NCBI GenBank assembly: GCA_009363875.1
Contig: CM018698.1
Coordinates: 61,053,439-61,117,438 of the forward strand
Source of the DNA: Mikania micrantha
Taxonomy: Eukaryota; Streptophyta; Magnoliopsida; Asterales; Asteraceae
Reading direction: 5' to 3'
DNA: 64,000 bases
Position 1 is the stretch's first letter, and every line of letters begins with the position of its first letter. The position numbers and the translations under genes are program-made. Under the pieces are notes generated by a model, which saw only the letters and a list, made by a program, of their open reading frames with translations, searched no databases and was not told the origin of the DNA. Below, piece after piece: positions 39,201 through 51,215 of this stretch.

Positions 39201-40975
39201 TACGAGAGATTGTGTATTCAAACATTCGTAAACTATTAGATTCATAGGAATATACGAGTCATAAGGGATTATAGGAATAACAATTACACTAAAGGCATTA
39301 GCAATCAAGATTATCAGCATGTTATTAAACACAAATCTGTACAATGATTCATCTTGGTTGATCTTATAAAAAAGTTCAAGCCGAATGTATAACAGTTGTT
39401 CTTTATGAAACTCTAAACCAATAAATGGGTAGATACGAACACGACACAAATTCTTATCGTGTTTGTTTTTCCAAACACGAACACGACCCGTTAAAAACAC
39501 GTAAACACGAAGCGACCCGTTAAGGAACCTATTAACAGTTAACACTATAAATGACCTGTTAAAGAACTTGCTAAAAACCTGTTAAAGAACTTGTTAAGGA
39601 AGCCATTAAGGAATCAGGGTTAGACAATTAGAAATTTTTAAAAGCTAATCGGTTACATACCTATTTTCTTATATAATTTATTTTAAATTTCAAATTTCAA
39701 ACAGGTTTTAACGGATCTTAACATGTATTAATAGGTTTTTACGGGTCTTAACAGGTCTTAACTGTTTAGACACGAAAAATAAACATGTGTTAACATGTCG
39801 ACCTGTTTTAGACACGAAACATGTTAAGGGTAAACACGAAACATGTTAAAGTCGTGTCGTGTGAACGTGTTCGTGTCTGAAATTGCCAGCCCTAACCAAC
39901 ATCTATAGACTGAATACAACAATTATCATCTCGAATGACGCCTTGTACACGTGATAATTATGGTTAGAAATTTTGGAAATTTTTGTCTTATATAGTTATG
40001 TTGTATGTTTCTTGATCGCCCAAGACTGAAGAAAGTTTATCAGTTTATAGTGAATTTGTGATAATTTCATAAATAAGTATTCTTTTTATTTTAGAAAAAA
40101 TCAAAAGATCCTGCATATTTTGTTGTAGGTTCACATGCGTATTTTGTTGCAAGTTCACAAATGAAATATGTGTAGCCAATCCTGTTTATTATTATTAATT
40201 ATTTCTTGTAAGTTAATAAATGAATTATCTCTTGTAGGGTCTTACGTTAATAAATTTGTTGTTATTATAGGTTCGATCTTTGATGTTTTGCAAGGATAAA
40301 ACTCACCTAAAACCTTTGACAACAAATTTTTTTAAGTAGATCAAATTACAACATTTTATGTTCTTTGACCCAAGTCATTTCTTCATAAACATTAACGTCC
40401 TAATCCTTGTGAACAAAATATGGGGAAAACCAAGTTTTTGCCAAAAGACATCTATCACATCCCATGAAATAAAATTTGAACATCTGTAGTGAAATAGTCA
40501 ACAATTGCTAACATTTAAGTTAGAATAAATCATATATAATTACAATAAATACAATGTGATTTATTCATACAACTTGGTAGCCCACAAGCACAAAGCAATC
40601 CACAGTTTGTGAACATATGATAATCACACGATGAATTAGATGTTAGCAACATTTGTTTTTAATCTTCTCACCATCTAATAGTTGAGAGCCATATAATAGC
40701 ATTTCTTTTTAACCTTTCAAAATGATCATCATTATGATGTGGCATTCGAAATATCTTGCTTTTTTCAAAGCTTTCTTTTACAACTTCTTCCTAAGTTTTT
40801 GAGATTGTATTGATCTGAAACGCAATATTGTCTACCATATAGTTTGTTGAATGAAGGTATCTATTCAAAAGTGAACGTTGACACTCCACTTTATATGTTG
40901 CACGCTAACCAAACTTTCGATTTTTATCAATCTATACTGTTAAAAGCAATTTCTTTATATTTTTCCAGTTAGTTT
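39201..40975. other. gene-free DNA with a decayed TIR-type repeat
   Basis: From about 39430 to 39895 the sequence repeats ACACGAACACGAC, GACCTGTTAAAGAAC and ACACGAAACATGTTAA, and ends CGTGTTCGTGTCTGAAATTG then CCAGCCCTA. It resembles a known type of plant MITE with TAGGGCTGGCAATT ends, but the left end could not be placed. Beyond 39900 only AT-rich DNA is seen. Confidence 0.4.
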
Positions 40976-40976
40976 T

Positions 40977-41190
40977 AGGGTTGTAAATGAACCAACGGAC
41001 CCTTGTTCATGTTTGTTTATCTAACATTAAACATGCTCATAAACGGTTCACAAACACTTACCAAACCAATATTCTTATTTGTGTTTATTCATTAAGAAAC
41101 TACATTTGTTCGTAAGTGATTTTTGAACACAAAAAACATATGATTTAAAAAATCGGTATTCTTAATTAAAAAAACTAGATACAATCACCT

Positions 41191-41236
<46 letters not shown>

Positions 41237-41580
41237 TCGACAGTTCATATAATAATCATAAACATAATTATCCTAAAACATAACGCAAATTAGAAATAAT
41301 AATAAAAGATCTAAGTTTTAAATGAATAAGTTTTTAACGAGATACAAACTTCAAATGCCCATCTTTCTAGTTTAAATGTTAAGACAATAATCTAAATATT
41401 ATAAATTTAAAAATATAAAACACATTTAATAAATAAAAATAAACAAACATATTGTCAAATATTCATGAACACGACTCTTTGTTCATGTTTATTCATTTAA
41501 CTTAACAAATAAAAATTCTTATTCATGTTCGTTTATTTAGTAAATAAATAAACATAAATAAACTTTTCCGAAGTGTTATA
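40977..41580. mobile_element. hAT-type MITE, copy 2 (ends decayed)
   Basis: The left end TAGGGTTGTAAATGAACC matches the MITE at 7910 (TAGGGCTGTAAACAGAC). The interior shares CCCTTGTTCATGTTTGTTT, GCTCATAAACGGTTCACAA, TTCATTAAGAAACT and, near the right end, AACATAAATAAACTT. The right inverted repeat is not recognisable and no target duplication was found. An AT dinucleotide run (41194-41232) lies inside. Confidence 0.6.
41194..41232. repeat. AT dinucleotide microsatellite
   Basis: About 19 uninterrupted AT units. Length is likely to vary between individuals. Confidence 0.9.
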
Positions 41581-42715
41581 TCCTCAAGCAGTATAATAGC
41601 AAATACACAATAACTTTTGAAAAATACGACAAACATGATTAAATCTTACATAAAAACAGTAAAACATGATAAGTAGAAGACTACTTTGATGATCATCATG
41701 CAACATTTCATGAAATCATATGTAATTATACTCGTGTGTATCTAGCATGGAAGAGTGTATCACAAACAACCATATATACTCAAAATTTTATAGTTTTCTT
41801 GCAGAATTGAAAGCTTTGTTTGTAATGTTTAGAGATATCTTCAAATATGTGCCACTAGCAAAGTATAACCGAACAACATTCGAGAATATTTGCGTAGTTG
41901 TCTTTATAAGAGCTAGTTCTCTGTCAGTTACTATGACATGTGGTTCCATACACTCATGTACTATATTTTTTAGCTATTGTAGCATCCAAATAAAGTTCTC
42001 TAGTTCTTTACTTATAAAAGCGTGAGAAATACATAATTTCTTGTGGGTTGAAATCACACCAATAATCTGAACAAATGATAGGTCATACTTGTTAATTTTG
42101 TAGGTCATGTCTATCAACAAGGCATGCTAGAATGCATGCCATATGGTGTATGATGTCTAATCGATAAAAAAAAAAAAAATGGTACGCAACGTTAGTGGGT
42201 GCATCTTCCTTTTCTAGGGCTATTCATGAATCAAGTTGAGCCAAGGCTAACTCGGACTCGACTTGGATTATAAATCGAGTTGGCTTGGCTCGGCTTGGAT
42301 TGTAAACCAAGTTCGAATTCTTGACTCCAACTCAACTTGTTTTCAACAGGCTCAGTTGTTTTTGGCTTTGTTTTATAAAATAAATTTAATGTATGAAAGT
42401 ATGAAAGAGCAAAACATATAATTAAAAAGGGGAGGAACAATGCTATTTAGCACTACATAAATTTTATATACCACCATTAAAAAGATCAGCAACAATTAAA
42501 TAGAGCAACAATAGAAATTGTTTATAAGAAATTTGATTGAACACGTTTATACACAATCACCATACTTGCAACAATTATGTAACAATCAGAAGTTCAAAAT
42601 TAGAACTGCACTTAATTGCATTTAGAGATAAACAATCAACAACCTACAACCATCTATAGTGTTAACAACAATAACTATATCCTCTAACAATTAACAACTA
42701 TGCATAGTGTCACAC
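41581..42715. other. gene-free DNA with a GC-rich TIR-like arm
   Basis: Nothing recognised from 41581 to 42217. From 42218 to about 42400 the text starts AGGGCTATTCATGAATCAAG and repeats GGCTTGGCTCGG, GACTCGACTTGG and similar words. A related arm in the opposite sense is at about 46745-46920, so the two may be the ends of one DNA element split by the insertion at 42716-46299. Confidence 0.4.
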
Positions 42716-43149
42716 CCCGAGCCGGCGGGACGGATCGACTTTCCCGTCGGGCGGCGCGATATCGTGAGCGATAATCGTGAGCGATAATCGTGATGATAAG
42801 ATTGTTTACATTGCACATGATATAAATGAGAAATGCTAAATAGAATAGAATTACAAAGTTAAATTACATCAGTATCGTTCATAATTTAACAATGTAAATC
42901 TACCATCAACATCATAAGTTATCTATCTTGTATCTGCACAAGATATACAAAATATATTGTATAATGATGTTCCAAAAGTATGCAGGTCCAAAAACGCTAG
43001 GTTCTCTATCTGAAGTCCTAGTCCAAAAGCATTAACTTCTTAATTGACCTGTTCGTCACCTGATAAGTCATGCAAAAAGATCAAGTCAACACATGGTTGG
43101 TGAGTTCATATAATTTAGTATTTGAGAAATAGCTTTGCAAAAACCCTTT

Positions 43150-43550
43150 TTCGGTAACAACCCTAATCTCATTAACATCACTTGTATCATCCGACTCGGT
43201 ATGCTTATGTATAGGGCATACGAAAGGGTCGAGCCTACAACCCGTCCAGACGCCATCCCACCACATACTAAGCCACATAGGACATTGTTGTTAATGATAA
43301 TTAGGCATTTTACCTACCCTTTTGATTCCTTCTTCATTATAGTTCTAAACATGCACGTAAGACATTTGATAACCCTTGGGTAACAACCTTAATCTCATTA
43401 ACATCACCTGCAATATCCAGTTCGGTATGCTTATATATAGGGCATACGAAAGGGTCGAGCCTACAACCCGCCCAGACGCCATCCCACCACATACTAAACC
43501 ACATATGTCATTGTTATTAATGATGGTTAAGCATTTTACCCACACCCTTA
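43150..43550. repeat. 160-bp direct repeat inside the probable LTR
   Basis: Copy 1 (about 43150-43310) and copy 2 (about 43385-43550) share CATACGAAAGGGTCGAGCC, CAGACGCCATCCCACCACAT and AATCTCATTAACATCAC in the same order. On the minus strand each reads TATGCCCTATATATAAGCAT or the like; copy 2 has a TATATAA box-like word, so the repeat may hold the LTR promoter. Confidence 0.75.
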
Positions 43551-43860
43551 ACACATAAGTTCTGCAGTTCTTTGTTCCTGTAACTATACAAAGTTGAAAT
43601 CTCAATTGATTCCTTAAGTTCATCACTCAATCATGATCAACCATAACACTTGTAGAAACAATTAATAAATGCTTAAATAAGTAAATAAATAAACATTTAA
43701 ATAAAATCTAAGACTTAATGATTGGGCCTTGGTCATACTCGAGTAGACTAGTCTAGCAATCTAAGTTCTTAGTAGTGGAGGAAAATATGTAAACATCATC
43801 AAGCATGCGACCTATACTCAATCAGTCTAGCTAGGACATCTTTTAAGATATAGGATTTTA

Positions 43861-43920
43861 TTGACCGTTCTTGACCGTTCTTGACCATTATTGACCGTTC
43901 TTGACCGTTATTGACCGTTC
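43861..43920. repeat. 10-bp minisatellite, six units
   Basis: Six consecutive units of TTGACCGTTC, with variants TTGACCATTA and TTGACCGTTA at units 3 and 5. Inside the probable LTR. Confidence 0.9.
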
Positions 43921-46299
43921 ACATGCTATCTTTGACTATTTCCCAGAGATTCCTTTGAAAATAGACCGTTGATATAGACCGTTGAACAAGTATACATTAA
44001 ATGGATCAATTATCTACTTATGATAAGTTGATAATCCTTTATGAAACCTGAAATAAGTTTTCCTAGACATAGTCTAGGTTAACAATTTTACACACCAACG
44101 TATGTTAAATAAAAGCATTTAAGTAAATATAATTCAAGAAAAATATTTACGCATGCTTCTCAGCCCCGCGTTTGAAAACAAAAATGTTTAGAAAAGGGGC
44201 AATGAACTCACCTGTGTCGCTAAGAATGAAACCACGACAAATAATGCGCCCTCGTTGCTTGTAAACTATGTTTCTTCAGTCTCTGATTTGTTTTAGGAAA
44301 GTTCGTATGCGATAAGTATTCATAACAGATGCAACTAGGGTTTTGGTCTAGGTGTGCAACTAAGTGTCCTATGTACTAATGTGTTTCTAAGATTTCATCT
44401 AACTAGTCTAACTTATTACCCATTAGTAACCCTAATCCCATGAATAATTTCCATTACACCTTAGTGGTGTATGGTTTACGTTGTTAGTATTCAAAGCCTC
44501 TTAGTTAAAACGTTTTAACACTTTATTTTAAGTTAAACTATTAAGATAGGAATCATTAATTTTTAATTTAAAGAAGTTTACAATTCACTTACCTTTTATT
44601 TAACATCAATCAATTTCAGAAAATTATACTTAACTTGTTAGGCTTAAGCTAATCTCATTTGATTAACTCCAAGTCTCTGGTTAGTTCTTTGTTTTCCCAT
44701 GGTTCTTTGATCGTTCTTGTGCGTACAACTTAGCTTAGAGAGTCCCATTGAACCATCTACTTTGTTGTACATGTGTATAGAAATCTCTAAGTATTTGGTG
44801 TTCACAATGTGTTTAACACCTATACTTAGCTTGTTTTCTTGATCTTTAAAGAATTCCTACTTGTTTTCATTACTTGAACCCCAATTTAGGTTCACCAATT
44901 TACATTTACAATGCATTTTAAACCAAACTCATATACAAGATTACGCCCCATACTATGCTCAAAGTTTATGTTTGAACCTTAGATGTTATGAATTTATCAC
45001 ACATCTTGTAGAACTTATTAGATTTTTCCATGCACACACATGATAATTCCCATGCATACACACACGTGAACTCCATGCACACACACTTGTGATTCAAGCC
45101 TACTCACTCTAGCGCCATTCCCTTTCTAGCCGAATAGATCTTGGCCGAAGAAGCCCCCTCCGAACCAGCCTTGACCGAAAGAGCCTGGGCCGTATGGATC
45201 CTTGGCCGAAGTAGTCTCGGCCGACCGAAGGAGAATTGACCGAAGAAGGGTAGGGCGAATGAGCCTAGGTCGAATGGGGGGGGTGGCCGACCGATTGTGA
45301 TCCTGGCCGAATGGTTTTGGTCGAATGAAGGCATGTGGGCGAAAGTGGGTTGGGCGAATAGAATCTGGCCGATCGAATGGAGCTCTTACGGCTGATTGTC
45401 ATTCGGCCGAATGTGGGAGAAGACTCATTCGGCGAGCTGCTTCTCTCTCATTCGGACCTTCGAACCTCAACCTCATGAAATCCCATTTTCGACCTAAACG
45501 ACTAGCCCTTTCTGCCTAGCAAGTTCTTAGTCCATACTAAGGTGATTTCGTGGTGTTCTCCTAAGGTTTCATGTGTTTAAACTGGTTTGATGGAGGGATT
45601 CGAACTTAGGGTTTTCAAAACCCCAAACCGAACAAAGAATGGATCTTTACCTCGAATCTGTTGGATAAAAGCCTAGATCTGTTGTACTTTCGTGATCTAC
45701 AAGTGAGGGTGGTCGTTTTGACACCAAGAACTCAAGATTTCATGAAGAGATGGGTGAGAAATCTTAGAGAGATGGTAGATAGTTCTAGAGAGAGAGAGTG
45801 ACGAAAATTTCTTGAATGAATTGGGTAGGTGATGGTGGTTGTGGCTGGTAGTTGTGGCATAAATGCCACAATAAATGATTCAAAAATACCCGGGTTCATT
45901 CAGGTTCGTTCGGTTTTGCGTAGAAGCATCAGTTTTTCGTCGTTTTCATAACAAAACAACTTGGTTTTAAAATAAGACTTATAAAATTATTTTAGGTGGT
46001 TATTCCTAGTAAATTAACTAAATATCTTCTATTTATTTTAAATTTTCAGAAATATTTAATTTACAGTTTAAAATCGAATCGTACGATCGTCGCGCGTATT
46101 CGTTCGAATCGTCACCCGTACGAACACGGCGATAACTATACTTTTCAATATGGTTTTCTAATTATCGGATATCATTCAGAACGTTAAACTTCCAGATATA
46201 TTCGTACAGATCGTCACCTATACGAATAATCTGTCGGTTTAGCATTCACATAACGACATCCGTTGTTATTTCATTCTGTAAGGCCTCACATACGTTTAT

Positions 46300-47827
46300 A
46301 TATAATACAATCCTAACAGATAATCATATGATGGTTCTGTATTGCCAGATAATTATCTGAATCAAGAACCATAGTTCTGAACTTTGTTTCTGTTAAATGT
46401 TTCTGAACTTGCTGTTTGATAACACAAATTGATAACGATATATGATATGAACATGCCATGAAATGAATTTTGTATTGTTTGTACCGGATTACTGTTCAAG
46501 TTACTGTAGAGATCACTGTTCCGGCGACGTTTCTGGCACTGATGTTACACATAGTGTTAAGAACAATAATCTACAACTAGAAATTGAAGTCATAATCTCA
46601 ACGTTTCACAGCAACATTTCAACCCATAATCTCAACTGTTTCGAATTTGAATTCACGACAACATAAATCGAAGCTTTATGCATAAAATTGGAAAAAAAAT
46701 TATATATTGAATCTATATATTTATATATTGTTGTACTGATATGTTATACAAATGAGGCAAGCCATGATCCGAGCCTACGAGCCAAGCCACCCTTAGCTTA
46801 GACTTAGCTTGGTTACAAAACGAGTCAGATCGGTTTGGGTCGGTTATAAATAACCTTTATTTGAACTTTTTCTGAACGAGCTTTGAGCAAGGTCTTAGCT
46901 ACAAGCTTTTCCGACAACCATATTCCACAATTTTGTATCCTTGGAGTAGAAGCAATTTGTTTGGCTTTACATCCATCCCAAGGTATCATTTCTAGCACAT
47001 CCGTAGAACATGCTCAGACACATTGAGTATATTCCCTTGTGTGGCAAATATAATTATTTGATTACAACACACTGGAAATACCTATACTTGAGTTTCCCAT
47101 ATTATGTTTCATCAAATATCTTTCGATGCTTGTTATAGATGGATCAAAGCCTCGACATGTTTTTAGGGTTCTTTTGTTTCTGAGTTGCTAGTACGTCACA
47201 TGTTTGCATGTTTTGTTTTGTCAATTGCTCTATCCGATGGGTTTTAAAGTTAGTTAAGGGTTATTTGTTTGCATCTGAATAATTCTAAATCTGAATCGTT
47301 CAAATTTAGACCGTTTGTTTAAAAAAACATATGAATAGAATGAAAATGTCTGATTACAAGTCTGAATGGGAAGAAAAGAGGTGAACACTCCTCTCTGGCA
47401 ACGACGGCTCCTCTCTGGCGGCGACGACTCCTCTCCGGCAACGGTGACCGCTCCTCCCCAACAAACTCAGCTCAACTCTGCTATTTAGTGAAGCTTAATC
47501 GGAAGAAAATAAACCTTGATCTCGTCTTCAAGCTCCTAACGCTAGTAACAAGTCGCAGTAGGAATTATGTCCAACTGTTTCGTAGGGGTAGAGAAGTATA
47601 AGAGCGAATGCATCACCAACGATGGAGACGAAGAAGAAATGCTTGTGAAGCCCAAATATGAGATGGCAGTCGTCTGCAAATGATTTGATGGACACGAGAA
47701 CCCTAGCATATGGTTTATTTGATTAAACACCGCCTTGTGTTTCGAAATCAACATACGAAAGTCCCTTGTTCTCTTGTGCTTCCAAAATGAGATAAGAATC
47801 ATAAGTCATACGAGACCGAGACCCTTC
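46300..47827. other. gene-free DNA, right arm of a split TIR-like repeat
   Basis: 46745-46920 carries the arm described at 42218-42400 (GGTCGGTTATAAATAACC, GCTTTGAGCAAGGTCTTAGC). A region at 47257-47330 (AAGGGTTATTTGTTTGC, CTGAATCGTTCAAATTTAGA) resembles arms of the MITE at 47831. The minus-strand frame at 47542-47802 has no recognised domain. Confidence 0.35.
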
Positions 47828-47830
47828 TTA

Positions 47831-47967
47831 GGTGCTGTTTGTTTATTATATGTGAATGAATTTAATCTTAATTAGTTCAACACTTAATGATTCAAATCCT
47901 CTTAACCATTCAGACATTAATTTTACTGATTGAATACTTAATAATTCAGACCCTGCCAAACTGCCCC
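47831..47967. mobile_element. Tourist-like MITE (137 bp)
   Basis: The inverted ends GGTGCTGTTTG (left) and GGGGCAGTTTG (right, read inward) are flanked by TTA on both sides (47828-47830 and 47968-47970), as for PIF/Harbinger MITEs. The inside holds several copies of words such as TTAATNATTCA and CATTCAGA on both strands. It has no coding capacity. Confidence 0.65.
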
Positions 47968-48169
47968 TTAATCTTATTGCAAATTTATGGCCATCTAATT
48001 ATTCTACACCTGGATGGCAATGTTCACTATTTACCACACATAAGTTTCAACCATCACACACTTTTTTGTATTTCCTGAAACTCTCAACCATTTTTTTTTG
48101 GGTAATAGAACATTCAAATTTAGGTTTACCTATGTGTATGACACAATAATTGTAACTAATACCTTGTTC

Positions 48170-48360
48170 ATAGTTTTTTCTGGTCTTCTAGAGATTCGGC
48201 CAAGGTGGAAACATCTGAAATCAACGCCTCCTGAGCGATCGACATGTTGTTTTGTGTTTCCCGAATCGCCGATTGAGCTGCTTGCAGCGATTGAGTCGAT
48301 ACCTGTAACCCTTTAACTGAGTCATCCAATAGCTTAAATCACGTACCATTAGCCATGATT
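48170..48360 (-). pseudogene. gypsy 3 gag N-terminal fragment
   Basis: Minus strand, just inside the LTR and the primer-binding site (TTGGTGCTTTCATTG at about 48371-48385). It reads MANGT, stop, then FKLLDDSVKGLQVSTQSLQA and AQSAIRETQNNMSIAQEALI, and ends DQKKL. The polar, Q-rich start is typical of some gypsy gags. Nothing further of the element follows. Confidence 0.55.
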
Positions 48361-48385
48361 TGCTAATGGTCAATGAAAGCACCAA

Positions 48386-48726
48386 TGTAACAATTGATAC
48401 AGAAAACACCCACACAATCAAAGAAAGGAGCTGATATTTATTAGAAATGGTGAGAAGAGCAATTACAGACTTTAAGATGGGGAAGAAGAGAACTACAATT
48501 CATAACAAATTTCTCTATTCTCTCTCACTCAATTCCAGCTCTACTTATAACTGAAATATTCTTCTTTCTGTTAGATTATGCTGACATGGCTCATCCCACG
48601 CAATCCTCCCATTTCTTTGTTGCTTTTCTTGCCCTATTGGATCTCCTTAGTTTGGGCTGATTATTTTCTTCCTCTGGGCTCCTTGATTCTTCATTATTGG
48701 GCTGCTGATTACTTTTACTCATTACA
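48386..48726 (-). repeat. gypsy 3 5' LTR (341 bp)
   Basis: On the minus strand it begins TGTAATGAGTAAAAG and ends CAATTGTTACA, with TG...CA ends. The primer-binding site TTGGTGCTTTCATTGACC follows at once, then a gag start. No second LTR is in the window, so this is a truncated element. Confidence 0.7.
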
Positions 48727-49683
48727 ATAATAATATTTATGTCATATCTTTACAACCACCACAATTGTGTTTATTTTACTTTGTTGTCTTACTAAGATGC
48801 AACAACTTTCACTTACTTTAATAAATGTCTAATCCACCAATTCATAACCACACGAAAACTTATGAAAAAAATGATATGGTTAGACTTTTATAAACTAACG
48901 ACGAATAAGTGAAGACATGGTACACATGTTCAGTTTTATGCACACTTATCTAGTTAAGAGATTCATCGATTAATGGAAAGTAACTTCTCAAAAGTGACAT
49001 TATTAAAATTTTTACTAAAAGTTAAACTAACGAAGGAAATTAAAAGAAATTAAATGAAGTAAACTAATGACATACACAAGTTTATATAATAAGTTTTGAC
49101 GGAATATAACACCAAGTCAAATAAGTGGTGTGCAAACCGAAGAACCTTTTGTCTCTTCAACTTAATTTTTTCATGGCTATTGATGTTTGTACATCGTTGT
49201 ATCAATAACATAACTTTTTTGTACTTTGTAATGCTAAAAAATATTGAAAAATTATGTATAAGTAAAAGTTATGTGGTATGATATGATTGATTTGATCTAA
49301 GTATGGTGTATAGATGATGGAGTGATGTATGAATAGTAAGACCTTTTTTTCATACTTATCAAGTAATCTAATGTCGTTTCAACATTATTCGCGTGTGTAT
49401 CAGGGAATCTAACATGACTTCAACATACTTTACACACATTATATCAAAGCAAATAATTAAAACCTTAAAAAATAGCCATATACGACTCTGTTAGGAACAC
49501 TTTTAAAAGTTCAATTAAACGTAATTCTGATCGTTCAACTATCAAAATTTTAAAGGTGTAATTCCCAAACTTGCTATAATGTCATTTTAACACATTTGGG
49601 TTTTTAGATTTTGAAGTTTACATATGCTCAACATTAATGTCTACCATCGATCTTCTCTTTTGTTGATGTTATATCAGGTTGAG
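48727..49683. other. gene-free AT-rich DNA
   Basis: No reading frame, repeat end or RNA gene could be recognised here. Confidence 0.4.
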
Positions 49684-49689
49684 TACCAA

Positions 49690-50746
49690 CCAATGTTTTT
49701 AAAACCGAACCGGACGTCGCAACCGGTTTCTTTACCGGTCAGCGGTCGGACCGGATTTAAAAATCGGATGATGTTATAAATATTATATAATACATTTATA
49801 ATAAATATGATATGTTTGCATTAAATATATATTACATATAAACATATTTATATATTCACATATAATTTTATTTGTTGAATGGCATATATTAAATTAAATG
49901 TACATATATATCTAGCTTTAGTAACCAAGGGCTTCTAGCCTAATAGTTACCCCTTTAGCTTCCCTATGGGAGGTCACGGGTTCAAATCCCTCCCAAGGCG
50001 AAATAGGGGTCATTGGGAAGTCAGGGGTTTTCCACTGCGGTTTCCTCCTAAGGTGGTGGTGGGGTCTCAACGAAGGTCATGGTAACTAGACCTTGGTGAC
50101 ATGGCCTGAAAATCAGTGGTTCACACGTTAAGATCAAATGCCGTTCAAAAAAATATATATCTAGCTTTAGTGCTTTACACGTTACCAACCTGGCAGCTTC
50201 TCAACTTTTCCATATTCCAGGCTATCTTTTCAAAAACACTTTCTCTCTCTACAAAAGTTAAAACCCAACGCCGCAGCAGTTCCCGTCAACCACCGCCGCA
50301 TCGGTCGCTACACCACTCGATTCTTATCATACTCCGTCACTCACCGCCGCACCATTTGACGCACCAATCAGTTCTGATCTTGCTCCGCCACCCACCGCCG
50401 AACCAATCGTAAGTCGTAACTTATCTCGCCCCATCGCCCACCGCCACACCAACCGGATCTGCTCTCGTCCCGTCGCCCTCCGCCACACCAACTGGAGCTG
50501 CTGACACCTAGTCGACCACAACAACCGCCGCACCAACCGATCTGTTCATCACTTTTGTTGCCGGATCTTCGAGTGTGTTGATTTAGGATCATTTGTACCA
50601 GATCCCGGTCTAATCGCCGGTTTACCGGTCGGCCCACCGGCTTCCGGTTAAACCGCCCGGTTCCTTCCAAAACGATTCTCAACACACAACCGGACCGTAA
50701 GAGATACCGAATCCCGGTCCGACCGGTCTGGGTTTGAAAACATTGG
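49690..50746. mobile_element. TIR DNA element, class uncertain (1.06 kb), holding SINE copy 2
   Basis: The left end CCAATGTTTTTAAAACCGAA and the right end read inward, CCAATGTTTTCAAACCCAGA, are clear inverted repeats. TACCAA stands on both sides (49684-49689 and 50747-50752). Next to the ends are C/G-rich words with CCGGTCGGACCGG and ACCGGTCGG. The right half (50270-50560) repeats CCACCGCCGCACCAA-like units on the plus strand. No transposase was found. The SINE at 49923-50152 inserted into the element with its own duplication, so it is younger. Confidence 0.7.
49923..50152 (+). mobile_element. tRNA-derived SINE, copy 2
   Basis: A 230-bp unit of the same family as the SINE at 2149: it starts AACCAAGGGCTTCTAG, has a B box (GGGTTCAAATCC) near 49980, shares CCTCCCAAGGCGAAATAGGG and GTGGTGGGGTCTCAACGAAG, and ends TGCCGTTC plus A-run. 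The target duplication is a perfect 19 bp, ATATATATCTAGCTTTAGT, at 49904-49922 and 50153-50171. The perfect duplication suggests a later insertion than copy 1. Confidence 0.9.
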
Positions 50747-51215
50747 TACCAATTGTGAGTTACACCATGAATGATCGAGAATATAATATGACATACTATA
50801 TCATTGATGACATATATTATTTATGGGTAGCTTTTGTTAAATAAATAAAACAAACCTTTTTAATAATATAAAATTAATAATAAACAAAATTTATTTAATA
50901 TTAAATTAAGCGAGATTAGATTTTAAATAAAAGTGAAAATTATATAGGGATCAGGTTGTGAAAGTGAAAAAGATAGAAATTAATTTTTATAAAAGAAAAA
51001 AATTTGAAATCTGATGAGATTAAAAAACGAAAAAAAAAAGAAGAGAAAAAAAAAAGAAGAAGAAAATTTCGTCTTTAAAAAAATAAAAAAGAGTTCGGTT
51101 TATCTAATAGCCGGCGTTTTGATTTGGGGATTTGATAAACTGTTGCTCATGGTGAAGCTTTGATATCATCATCAATATCTAAAAGGAAAAGTAAAAACTT
51201 TGGAAATCAGCAACG

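Larger units (their letters stand above)
42716..46299 (-). repeat. probable solo LTR of a long-LTR gypsy element
   Basis: The plus strand starts TGTCACACCCCGAGCCGGC, so the minus strand ends GGGGTGTGACA, a common 3' end of plant chromovirus LTRs. The other end is placed tentatively at GGCCTCACA (46291-46299), giving TGTGAGGCC as the start. There is no gag or pol inside. It contains a 160-bp segment twice (about 43150-43310 and 43385-43550), six copies of a 10-bp unit (43861-43920), and a block repeating GGCCGAAT-like words (45120-45430). Matching flanking duplications were not found, so the right limit and the solo-LTR reading are uncertain. Confidence 0.42.

Noticed and set aside
45104..45519. 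Open frames over the GGCCGAAT-rich block
   Set aside because: They arise from a short degenerate repeat inside the probable LTR; no protein family is recognisable.
47257..47967. A 711-bp element from 47257 to 47967 with TTA flanks
   Set aside because: The shorter 137-bp element 47831-47967 has better matching ends and the same right boundary.
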